DNA from: Aphelocoma coerulescens
Taxonomy: Eukaryota; Chordata; Aves; Passeriformes; Corvidae
Reading direction: 5' to 3'
Assembly: GCF_041296385.1 (NCBI RefSeq)
Contig: NC_091014.1
Span: 50,424,078 to 50,488,077, forward strand
Length of the DNA: 64,000 nt
Shown here: in pieces, positions 36,501-48,500 of the stretch
Layout: every line of letters begins with the position of its first letter
Numbering within the stretch: position 1 is the stretch's first letter
Notes under the pieces: model-generated
Database searches by the model: none
Seen by the model: only the letters and a program-made list of their open reading frames with translations
Told to the model about the DNA's origin: nothing
Translations under genes and position numbers: made by a program

Positions 36501-39500
36501 GGAAAGAGAGATCTGGGCGTGTATTTTATCTTGACATTGAGGAGCACGGATCCTGGGTATCTCAAAGGACTCTTCCTATTTTGGGTCCTTCAAAAGCACA
36601 GAGATTGGCTCTGCCTGTGAGGTAGTAAACTTTTTGCAACCTGCTACACAGAAAAAATGCCAAGTTGAAATATATTTTGAGCCTCAACTTTTTCCCGACA
36701 GTTGGTGTGTCTGTGCTGCAGTCGTAGAACTTTCGACTTATATTTTCCACATCACACTGAAGAGATAGCTCAGTTGTCTTTGCACAGAGGCAGTAGGATC
36801 CTTTTTTGAAAAAAAGGGTTGTGTCAGTAGGGTTTCTTAAAAAGGACTGGGCATTTTTGTACCTGAATTGTCACTTGGAAATGCTGCTGCTCTGTGTGCT
36901 GGGATTAGCAAGTGAGCCAGGCTGGCTGTCTCAGAGTTCAAAGCATGCTTAATTTGTATACCAGAAAAAATGTCCCATGAGTAGTAAAGAGGTGACTATG
37001 AAATGTCTCTTGTTCCTGTCAACTTTTCACTTGCATCTTGCAGGTATTTGCAAGTGGGTTTGAACGGCATTTTCTTTTGGACTTCTCTGAAGCAATGTTC
37101 ACAATGAAGCAATTTGAGAGGGTAGGTTAAAGTGTTTGTGCTTTATGTTTATTTTTGTTGCCAAAGGGAACAACTGGAGAATCCACAGTATATTTACGTG
37201 CCTTGTATGCTGAAGGATTGTTGTGTATTGACATATGTTTATTTAAACTTCTGGCATGATCTGATAAGAAGGAAAGTGGTTACTTGAGTTAGTGTTCTGT
37301 AAATGTTCTCAGATTTGGAGAAGGTGATAGGTATCTGTTCACAAAAAGAAGCTTGTCTGTGGGGAATTAAGAGGGTGAGTGTGTTATGGATGGGAGGAAT
37401 AGAAGGAGTTCTGGAGAAACTAAGTGGAAATGAAGAATAAGCCCTATAACTGGTGATACGTGAGGAATCAAATTAATTAAATGGAGTGGGAGGTGAAAGC
37501 CAAGTCAAGGATCTGGAATGTCCTGATAAGACTGGATTTGGTGCAAAATGAGTTTTTGCGGTGAATTACTGTCCCTGCTGGGATAAGAAAATGTCTCTGT
37601 GCTGCTGTCTAGGGCCACCAGAATTGATAAGTCCAATGCTTTGCTGGCTTATTTGTGAGCATTTGGATTTCTCTGTGGTTGGTGTCGTGGGGTTTTTTGT
37701 GGATTTGATGATGATTAAAGAGGCTTGCCAATCTTTGACTTACATGGGGTTTTTTTGTCTCTTCAGCATTTTCTCCCATGCTTTCTAGAATACATTGAAC
37801 ATTGCTTCTCTGGCACAGATGCCATCACAAAGGACGAAGCTGTGGCAATTCTGGCTAAACTCATTTTGGTGAAAGCAGAGCCTCCTACCATTGGTTCAAT
37901 GGCATTTGAAAAGTATCCTCTTGTTTTCAGTGAAGCATCTGTCAGGTGAGACTTCTCAAGTTTAGCAAATACTAGATGTGTCTGTGTGGCTCTAGGCCTG
38001 AAGGCAGGGCAGAGCACATAAAAGTTGCCCTCCAGTATTTGCTGGAGTTGTGTAAATGGCAGCAATGTAAACCAAGTGATATAGCAGGATATAATTTTCC
38101 TTTCTGAAATTATATGAGAAGAAATGCTGCTGCGGAAAGGTGATCACTGATCACCTTTGTGTGTTGTGGTGTGTGTACGATGAGGATCTGTTGCACCATC
38201 ATGCAAACTGCATCCCTTGGCAGTTAATCTTTGTAGTGAGTGCAGCAGTTCAGGTTCTCATCGTTACTGACCTCCTGCCTGTGCCCCAGCTTTTTTCCAT
38301 ATGCATATGTCTTGTCCAGGAGCTTTCTTGGCAGCAGTACTACAGTCTTGCCATAGAGCACAGCTGGATACCAAAGGACATATAATTAACCCAGAAGCAG
38401 CACTGTGCTGGCACAGTTTGACTGCTTTTAGTTGCAAAACTAGCTTGGTTGCAATGGAGTGGTTGCTTTCCCCCGAGCCTCTTTGGAAAAATTAGGGGTA
38501 ACCACTGAAGCACAGGATGACCATTGCTAATCTAATGATAGTGATTTTTCTAGTAATTCTAACTCAGCTAATTCAAAACTTCTGACTTTGTATTGCCTTT
38601 TGTGTAAGGTTTTATCTTTCCTTAAAGCAGTCTACTCTGTGTGGGTTTTTCCCATTTTTATTTAATAAGAATAAAAGCGCTGAGGAACAGAAGATTGAGT
38701 CAGTGATTAAATTTGGTTTTCTTCCCTTGTTTTCTTTGTTTCTTGGTCTCTCTGTTTTTTCTGTGGTTTGGAGTACACAGCTGCAAGGACCTTGGTCCTA
38801 GTTGGACTTTCTTGTGCTCTTGCAATGTCAGTGGTGTAAGTTACGGCCAGGAGACATATCAAGAGTTGCATATCCCGTCTCCTATCTAGTTACTAAATAG
38901 TCCAGTTTTGGAGATTTCTGAGCTGCCTCTGGCAGTCTCTGCCAGTGCTTTGATATCTTTATGGTTAACAGGTGGTTTTTGATTTATTTGGGCTTTTTGG
39001 CTTTTTTGTTGGGTTGTTAGGGATTTTTTCCCCAGTCCTCAGTGTATAACTTAAACCTTCTTTATGACAGTTTAAATCCCTTGCTGCTTATCTTATCTGC
39101 TGGAAACATAAAGAGCAGAATATTTCTTACTCTTTGCATCAAGCTTTTGCAAATAGCAGGCTTTCCTCATCAGATGTGTCTGAGATCTTCTTTCTCTGCA
39201 CCAACAATCCTAATTCTTTGAGGTTTATCTCCTTTTTTTTTTTTTTAAGCCTCTAATGGTTCTTACTGTTGGCTTTCTATTATCTTCTGTATTTCTTGAA
39301 GGGTGAAGCCCATGCAGTCTTCTGACTGTGCTCTTGCAAGCACTGGGTGGAATGGAAGGGTTGCTGCACATGGAGTGTGAAGGACTCCTGTTCATATGTT
39401 CCAGTATGGTGTCAGCCCCTTCTGCCTGCAAATAGGCTTGTTGATTTGGGCTCACCTTGTGAGTCCATTTAAGTCCCAAAACTTTTACCTCACTGACTGT

Positions 39501-42500
39501 TTTCTGTCATCCATCTATGTCAACATTATCATGATTAATAACAGCAGTCATAGAGATGACTCTCCGGTGTTCCTAGACTCTGTAGGAAGTTGTAAGGGTG
39601 TCCAACTGAGAACTATTGTCTTTTCTTTTAGAAATATTATTTGGACTTGAAATAAAGACCTGACATTTCTCGTGGTCCGTGCTTTGTACTCTTCAGCATG
39701 ACTAGGTGATATTTTGTGCTGTAGAGGACATAGAGAAGGAAAAAATCCCTTGTGTTGTGCAAGTCCTTTTTGCTAGAAGTAGACAACGTAATTTTGAGTA
39801 TCATAGGAGCAAAAGGAACAATCTCTGATATGCAGTGGTGGATTACTAAAATGTTTGGTTTTATTTTTAGCTCTAATACAAGGCAACAAACAAGTAAAAG
39901 ACGAGGAGAAAAGGCAGAAGTACCGGTGTTGGATCATGTACTGTCTTTAATTCATTTACCAGAGAAGGAAGACATCACTGACCTTTCACAGTCTTGGGTT
40001 GCCTTGGTTGTACTGCCACATATTAGGTAAGGGATATTCTAAGGTACTATTGTCATGTGTTTCTATAATATTGTCTACTTTCTTACTGCCTACTAGTTCT
40101 CTTTCTGTAGGAAATCACTTTACTAAGGAAAGGACAATAATTGCTTGTGGCTAGGCGCAGGAATCTGGGGTTAGGAGTCAAAAACAAGTGCTGCATGGAA
40201 ATACCATGAGTCAACAGTAAAGACAGGAAGAGAGTATCAGTTTCTTGATTGCCTACTCACTAAATTTGGCACTTCAGTATATAGAGATGTTCTTGCCTCA
40301 TTTCAGTTTGTGTGTTTTAAGCACTGTTCTCTCTCAACAGTGTTTTTTCAGTAATTATTGAAGGACTAGTTGGAGAGAAGATGCAGTGAATGCTACAACT
40401 TAAATTGTGACTCAGAAATAGCAAAAACATTTCGGTGCTGGTTTCAAACTTGGAATGAGCTACCTGTAATTTAATAGAGATAAATGCGATAGAAAGCTTT
40501 CATATGTAGGTGTCAGTGTAACAAAAATAAGTCTTCGCATTTATTTTGGATAGACCAATGAACAAAGACCACATTCTGCCTCGTGTGACAAGTTTTATAG
40601 ACTCTCTCTTCACAGCCATTGACAAAGGAAGCCTCTGCAAAGGTCAGTTACAGTTACTTCCTGTTTATTTGCTTTTTGTTGATATATAAAAAAATAAAAG
40701 CAGTTTTTCTGATTACACAGAGCATGAAAATGAATACTGGTAGCATTGTATCCAAAATTATTTACCAGCTTGACTAAGAAGAGCAAAGCTTGGGAGGAAA
40801 CAACCTTGGGAAACAATTCTGCATTTGCTGTTCATAATAATGATGGGGTGACAGATGTCCTGCATAGTGGAAGACAGAGGTAATTGGGAAGGAAAAGAAG
40901 AAAGTGAGAAAAAAAGAGGAAGGAAATCTATCTAAACCAAATCCAGGCTGAAGCTGTCAAGTGAAGGAGAGACTATTGACTCACAAGTTCCAATTCAAAT
41001 CTATAGTGCAAAGTTTAGGATGTTGCCATCTGTCAGTTAATAGCTACACATCGATAACAACTATAAACTCAATCCAGCACACTCCAGTCAAATGTCATTA
41101 TCTTGAACCCTTTGAGCTCTGTGTTGGGTGCCAAAAAAGACTTGTGGTTTAACCCCAGCTGGCAACTAAGCCCCACGCAGCTGCTCACCTGCTCATACTT
41201 GCCCAGTGGGATAGGGCAGAGAATTGGAATAGTAAAAGTGAGAAAGTTTGTGGACTGAGATGAGGGGAGCTTAATAGGTAAAGCAAAAGCCACACATAGA
41301 AGCAAAGAAAAATGAGGAATTCATTTACCACTTCCAATGGGTGGGCGGGAAATCTCCAGGAGAGCAGGGCTCTGCCATTTGTAATGGCTACTTGGGAAGA
41401 CAAACACCATCACTGTGAATGTTCCCCACTTTATCTGCGGAGCATGACCGTATGGTCTGGAATATCCCTTTGGTCAGTTGGGGTCAGCTGTCCTGGATGT
41501 GTTCCCTCCCATCCCCTTGTGCACCCCCAGCCCGCTCACTGGTGGGCTGGTGTGAAAAGCAGAAAAGGCCTTGATGCTTTGTGAGTGCTGCATACTGATA
41601 ACAAAAACATCCCTCTGTTGTCAACACCATTTTCAGCACAAATCCAAGCCAGAGCCTCTATTCAGAAAATCAGCTCTATTCCAGCCAAGACCAGCACATT
41701 CTCTGCCTGTTATTCAATACCATTTATGTCGTGCTTGGGTACCACACTATCCAATACAATCTCATTATCCACCCCTTCCCCTCCCATCCTTTGATAATCA
41801 TTCGCTTGGTCTGTGGACCACCCCTGTAAAATGTTCACAAAATATCCACTGAGTTCATTTAGTCCATGAATTTGGGCTCCATCTGTTATAGTGGTCACTC
41901 AGGACAGGAGCGGTGGTGTCTTGTGTGGAATTGTTTGCCACCAAAGTCAGCTCATGTTGGTTCACTGCTGTACTCGTACTGCTTCTTTTAAAGCTTGTCC
42001 TCCACTGGTTTGGATCATTCCTGCTACAGTAATTCCTACAACATGCAACTTAAACCACAAGTTACAATTTAAAGTTATATGCATTGTAGTCTCCACCCCA
42101 GTCCTTTTGGGCCAGGCCACAGGGCTTAAAATTGCAATAAACTCCTCCCCTTGCTTGGGTTTGGATTTATCCACAGACTGCATCCTCGTTAGGGGAGTAG
42201 TTGCTCCAAGTGGAATCTTACCTATGAGTCTCAGTTTCTCTTGGGGTATACCCACTGTGGTGTAGACTTACCCATCACCACAGGTGCTTTGGGGTGCACC
42301 TGTTCCAGGACAGCCTTACCCATGAGTCACTATGCCTTCAGAGATATAGCCACTCCAAATGTGGCCTTACCATGGCTGCATTCCCTCAGAGCCTCTGCCA
42401 TGGGCTTATCTGTGGCCACACACTTTGAGGGGCTCCAGCATAATCTAATCCACAGCCAATGAGGCTTGAAGGTGTACCTTCTGCAGCATGGACTTGGGTC

Positions 42501-45500
42501 GCAGTTCCTTCAGAGGTACACCTGCTGCAGCATAGACATAACTAAAGCCACAGATGCTTTCAGATAGACCTGCTTTGACATGGACTTAACCATGGCCACA
42601 GATGCTCTGGGGTGTCCTTCTGTGTGGATTCGTCCACAGGTCACAGTCCAATTGACTCAAGTTCACAGTGGAGTTACAGCCTGTGTGGTACTGCAGAACA
42701 AAAACAGCAGCACTGCCCTGGTCACCTGCCCACCTGGGTGCATTGCCATGGCTGTTATCAAAATGTTCCCAGATACAGCAGAGAAGGGTAATAAGCAGTA
42801 CAGCACTACAGCTGTGAAAGCAAAGAGCAGTCACTAATGATCAGTGGCTGCTAATATGCAGTAAGACAAGCAAGCCCTATGGCAAGCACAGAAACTTGCC
42901 AATTAATAGCTAAACAGCAGTAACTGCTATCAATCTGGGCTCAATCTAGCACATTGCAATCAAATCTGTCATTATCTCTAACCTTGGAAGCCATGTGCTG
43001 GGTGCCAGAAAGGACTGTTGTATCTTAACCTCAGCCAGCAACTAAGCCCTGCACAGCTGCTTGCTTACTCAGCAGGGATGAGGGGAGAGCATCAGAAGGG
43101 TAAAAGTGAGAAAGCTCATGGGCTGAGGTAAAGACAGGTTAACAGGTAAAGCAAAAGTCACGCATGCAGTGAAGCAAAGCAAGGAATTAATTTGCCACTT
43201 CCCAAGGGCAGGCACATGTTCAGCTATCCCCAGGAAAGCAGGGCTCCATCACTCATAACAGTTACCTGGGCAGACAAATGCCATGCCTTCTTCTTCCCCA
43301 CGTGTTACGTGCTGAGCATGGTGCCATATGACAGGGGATATCTCTTTGGTCAGCTGTCCCAGCTGTGTTCCCCTGGTTTTGGCTAGGGTAGAGTTAGTTT
43401 TCATCACAGTGGCTGGTATGGGGCTGTGTTCTGGGTTTGTGCTGAACACAGGGTTGATAATACAGTGATGTTTTTGTTACTGCTGAGCAGTGCTCACACA
43501 GAGCCAAGGCCTTTTCTGCTTTTCATGCTGCCACGCTGGCAAGGAGGCTAAGGGTGCATGGCAGGCTGGGAGGAGGCACAGTCAGGACAGGAGACCCCAA
43601 CTGACCAAAGGGATATTCCAGACCATATCACACCATGCTCAGTATAAAGTGTGGGGAAGAAGGGGTAAGGGAGGGGATGTTTGAAGTGATGGCATTTGTC
43701 TTCCCAAGTCACCACTACATGTGATGGGGCCCTGCTTTCCTGGAGATTTATGAACACCTGCCTGCCCATGGGAAGCAGGTCCTTGTTCTGTTTTGCTTGT
43801 GTGCGTGGCTTTTTTGCTTTCTCTCAACCCACAAGTTTTCTAGCTTTTACCCTTCTGATTCCCTCCCTGATCCTGCTGGTGGGGGAGTGAGCAAGTGACT
43901 GCAGGGGGTTTGGTGGCTGTCTGGGGTTAAATGACAACACCCCTCCCAAGACCTCGTGTACCCCCAGCCTCCCCACTGGTGGAGTAGGGTGAGAAGCAGG
44001 AAAGGAGCAGGAAAGGCCTTGGTGCTGTGTGAGTGCTGTTCAGCAGTAACAGAAGCATCCTTCTGTTATCAACAGTTTCCAGCACAAATCCAAAACAGAG
44101 CTCCTTACTAGCTACTATTAAGAAAATTGCCTCTATCCCAACCAAAACCAGCACACCATCTCTGACCCAAATGACACCACTGATTCTAAAATGCTGCATC
44201 TTTTTTCTCATCTTTTCCTGGTTGTCTTCCCTCTCTGTCCAGTAAAAAAAAAATTAACTGAGCTTGCACAGAGCAGGGCAGTTGTTACTCAGAGGGGTGG
44301 AAAGTATCTGGACCTGTAACAAACTATAAACAAGTTATGGAATGCCCCAGGTTGAGTGTTCGTTATTCCTTTGTTTGTAAGGGTTGTTTGTCATTTTCCA
44401 TTTATAATACCTTTGTTAATATTCCTAAATGTATTTGCCAATCAGCTCTGTTGCTTTTTCTTCTTTAGAGAAGCTTTGTCAAGCATGGCCCTTTTTGATT
44501 TAGGTCTTTATTTTATCATATTTGCAGGTTTTGTATGCTGTCATTATTGTTTTATTGGCAATGTACTTAGCCTAAAAAAGGAATATCTAAAATTTCTTTT
44601 CTTGGGTCTCAGCTGGCAGTAGTAGCAGCTCTGCACAAGCTCTGTGTGCATGCCAGAGGCACATTGCTGTTTCTTCCTTTGTCAATAAGGGAAAAGAAAA
44701 CAAATGCAGCCTCAGTCCTGTACTCATGTCTCCTGTTGTCCCATCTTACACTTCTTTGCTTGGTTTTCTTCAACCTTCTCCCAGACTAGGGTTCCTGGAT
44801 GCTTTTTTTTATCCTCTGGCATTCTTTCCACCACCATGATTTCTGCAATTCCTTCACCTTCTGCTAGGGCTTCAGTCTTCTCTCACTGCCTGTGCAAGGC
44901 TCCCAGTCCTGTGCTCCATTTGACCTGCCTGGCCTCTGAGCCCTGAGGCAAAGTGCAAGTTCCAGAACTGGGTGCTTTTGGTGTTCTTGTTGCTGTGGAG
45001 TGCAAAGCAACTGGCTTGAAGACTGGTACAGAGCAACAGCAAGTTATCACTGGCAGCTCTTCAGGGCCAGTGTGGAAGTGCTCCCCTTATTAATCACACA
45101 GGTGTGTCTCTAGTGAGGTGGAAGCTGCTATCTTTGTTCAGCATGGGCACACTGCTACCAAAGGGCATGCAGATTGCAGTTTGGGAACTGTCCTTACACT
45201 TGAGATGTCATTACCTGATGTTTCTTCTCTCTTTGAGGAGCTCCTTATAAAGGTTAATGCTTAGCAGGATCTGGCACACACCTGGGGAATTAAGCAACTT
45301 AGAATAGAGGAGTGTTTTCAGAAGAATGAATAGGAAATGAATGCTCACCTCTCCTTCTTTTCCATTGGCAGCATGTAAGACAGTTACATCTTTTAAAAAC
45401 TTTCTTTAATTTGCCTGGTTTAGGAACAGTATTTTTTCTGCCTGGGAAGAGATGAAGGAAGGGAATTTTTTTTTTTTTAAAGCAACCTCTTTGCTAACCT

Positions 45501-48500
45501 AGCAGTGTGAAAGGAAAGGAATTGCCCTTTCTTGCCTGGCAGGGCTTTGGCTATCCTGTGCTTCTGGGAAACCATCACTAAAGGAGTCTGAGAGGTTTAG
45601 GAAGGAGGCAGCATTCAGCAAACCCACCTGCCATTCACTAATAAATACTCAGTCTTTAAGTATGTGGGACATCTTTGAAGATCTTACACGGTAGTGCATT
45701 GCCGAAGTTCCAGAGCTTATAGGCATCTGTGTGGTGGTAGCATCAATATGTATTTTTGCTTTGGTTTTGCTACATTCATACCAATTTGGCAGCATTTCTT
45801 CCTTTTAGCAGAGTGCCGTCTGAGACTCCTGCCACAGTGCTTAGCTCCAGATCCCTGCTTTCTGCACATGTGGATGTGATGGAAACATGCAGACTGGGAG
45901 CTGTCACAGCTTTCAATGCTGGCTTGCTGGAGGAGGCACTTACTTTGATAGCTAGAGAAGCATTTCTTTTATGTGTTATGATTATGTGGTATGGTTAAGA
46001 AGTGCACATGCTAGTTCTGGGATCCATATGCTGCCTTATTTGTCTGACTCCAGCCTTTTCAGGATGGGCAAGCGCCATACAAGCACAAGTCACTGAGAGC
46101 TGAGTAAATTTACAAGATGTTCTTGTTCTTTCTCTGCTCCAGGAAGCCTGTTTGTGGCCTGCCAAGCTGTAAGTACTCTACTTAGTTTGGTGGAGTCTGC
46201 TGAAGTACTCCATTTGTTACCTGTGGAGCGTGTCAAGAGCTTGGTGACGTAAGTAAACTGTGCCTGTTCTGTGGTGCTTTATGGTTTTCCTCGGTAGAGC
46301 AAAGAGATGACTTTGCCTTTATGTAGGAGCTGGTTAAATGCTTGTGTGCTGCCCATTCTGTTATGCTGATGCATTGCTTCAGTATTGTGGTTATGGAATG
46401 GAACAAAGTTGTAGACACTGTGTTAGGAGAACCAGGTAGATGTAGTTCCTGTTCAATGACATTTTCTCTGCAAACTGATGCTTTCTTAGACAGCTGCAGG
46501 GTAGTGTGTCAAATAAGGTGGTTCTAGTTTTGCATTGCAGTGCTACACTGGTTCTAGTTTTACTTTGGAATGCTATGCTTAGTAATTCTGCATTACATTA
46601 TGATAAAAGAGACAGGAACAGCACTTTCTGAGCTATCTCAAAAGCCTGAGTTTGCTGGTGGTGTTGGGATTTGACTATGTCCTTACCTATCCATGTTTGT
46701 GCTTGCTTCACAATGGGAGGAGATTTTGTATACTCCATTTTATTTATTTTGACTCAATTTTACTTATAATTAGCACAGAAAACTGGCTGTCTGGAGGGAT
46801 TTAGGAAGACCATTAATCTCTCTCCAGCAACTCCAAGTCTTTGGTGGCTTGAGCTTCAAAATACCCTGTTCATTTAGGAAGTTATGGTGACCGTGTCTGA
46901 GGCATGATGGAGATAAAACAGCTTGCCCAGATCAGGCAGGAATTATTGGCAGTGAGCTTTAGCCTAATGCTTTCCTGCCAGCTCTGGGCTGGGGATGTGA
47001 AACCTGCTCAGAGCAAGGGATGTAAGGTAGCAGAAGGAGGTTTCTCTGTGAACAGGCAGGATTCCTGGGATCTCACCTAAGCCTGGGTTATTTCTTTTCT
47101 GTTGAAGTTGATCAGTGACTGAACACCTGGGCAGTAGCAGAAGCCCTTGTGTGACCTATACAGGTTTATTTTCTGCAGCTGTGTGTATGTGGGTCCAGCA
47201 TGCAAGTCCCAGTTTGACAAGCCTGATTAATACAAAGGAGGAATCTCATGCCTCTTAGGCTGTCATGGGTTTTGCAGCTGCAAGCCATTGTGCTGGTGAA
47301 GTCTGACTTCACTGGTCTGCTGGTGCAAGCAGAGTCTGAAATAGTGGAATTTTCCCTTAATGTTGTAGTTATCACTACTGCCTTATTTTCAAATACCAGT
47401 CTTGTTGCAGTGCTTTCTGTATGCTAATAAAATAATCCATTGTTTTAGCACTTTCCCTTCAGACCCCTCTGCGCTGCTGTTGGCTGATCTCTATTACACG
47501 AGGCTGGCATTGTGTGGCTGCCAGGAACACCTTTCCCAAGGGAACCTAATGGACTTGTTTGAGAAGTTGCATCCTAATATTTCCACTGGTGTTTCCAAGG
47601 TAATCTGCTCTTTTGTGCACATGCAAAGTAATTTGTATTTTAACAATAAAATGTAAGTAAACATAGTTAAATGATAAAGTCTGAAAGGAGAAGCATGAGA
47701 CTGTGTTAAGCTATTATTTCCATAGTGTCTGCTTAGACCTGTGTCACTGGGGCATGAGTTAACAGAGATTAACTGTTAGCCCTGTCAGCCTTGCCTCTTC
47801 CCTAGAGGTAAATCAGGGCAGGAGCATAATGCATTCACTTCTAATTGCCTTCTAGACTGCGGGAGTTCCTCTGTTTCTCAGCTCTAAGATGAACCTGGTG
47901 AAATCAGTCTCCTGTAGCAGACATTAACCTCTCTGTAGGTGTATGCGTGTCAGTATGTATTGCCTGCATGCTTCTGACATACATTTCTGCTTGGAATAGG
48001 TCCGGCTGTTGACTGTTCGAATTCTAAACCATTTTGATAATCCACCTTCTACACAGATTGAGGTAGGGCCAAAAGTTTTCATTTAATGTTTCAAAAAGCT
48101 ATCTGTGTTTCATGTTCTATGTGAACAGTTTTTCACTTTGCAGAAACAAAATGCATCTGGTAGAGGTAGTCCTCTGCTTTTGTGCTTTCACATTCTGCTT
48201 TTATTTCTTTGTCCCCCTGCCTCCTTTTCAGATGTGTGCCTAAATGATGGAAACCAGAGCAAGTCCCTTGACTTTGTTCTTTAGTCCAGAATGGCCATGA
48301 GTCTGTATACTTTTGTTGAAGTACTTTTCAATGAGATAAAGGTACTCTGACAGAATTCATGTCACTTGCTTGTTCAGGGTGATGGCACAGGGGAATTCCA
48401 GCCAGTATTTGCCATATTGCTCCAAGCAGAACTTGTGCCAGCAACAGTGAATGATTACAGAGAGAAACTTCTCCATTTGAGGAAACTAAGATGTGACATA

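Larger units (their letters stand above)
33237..37043 (+). other. UTP20: UTP20 introns 8-10
   Basis: Intron 8 (33237-34855), intron 9 (35003-35501) and intron 10 (35637-37043). Nothing recognisable beyond splice sites; the short open frames are unmatched. Confidence 0.75.
41033..44155 (-). mobile_element. Tandem, coding-deleted ERVL-like remnant in UTP20 intron 14
   Basis: Read on the minus strand the order is: LTR (44155-43016, interrupted), primer-site leader (43015-42850), tandem-repeat spacer and 3' internal sequence (42840-41699), LTR (41698-41143), then a second copy of the leader (41142-41033) that is cut off. The leaders at 41033-41142 and 42897-43015 are alignable (both contain TTAATAGCTA and a GGGTGCCA block just before the LTR). 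The array is therefore LTR-internal-LTR-leader, as expected from LTR recombination in a provirus. I find no recognisable gag, pol or env reading frame; the coding part is deleted. The whole structure lies antisense to UTP20. Confidence 0.8.
40643..46142 (+). other. UTP20: UTP20 intron 14 (5.5 kb)
   Basis: The largest intron in the window. The ERV cluster takes 41033-44155. The flanks 40643-41032 and 44156-46142 contain no exon or repeat I recognise apart from a 13-T run near 45466. Confidence 0.85.

Noticed and set aside
37680..37745. Possible C/D-box snoRNA in intron 11 (TGATGATGA motif)
   Set aside because: No matching D box or terminal stem at the right distance, and it runs into the exon 12 acceptor.
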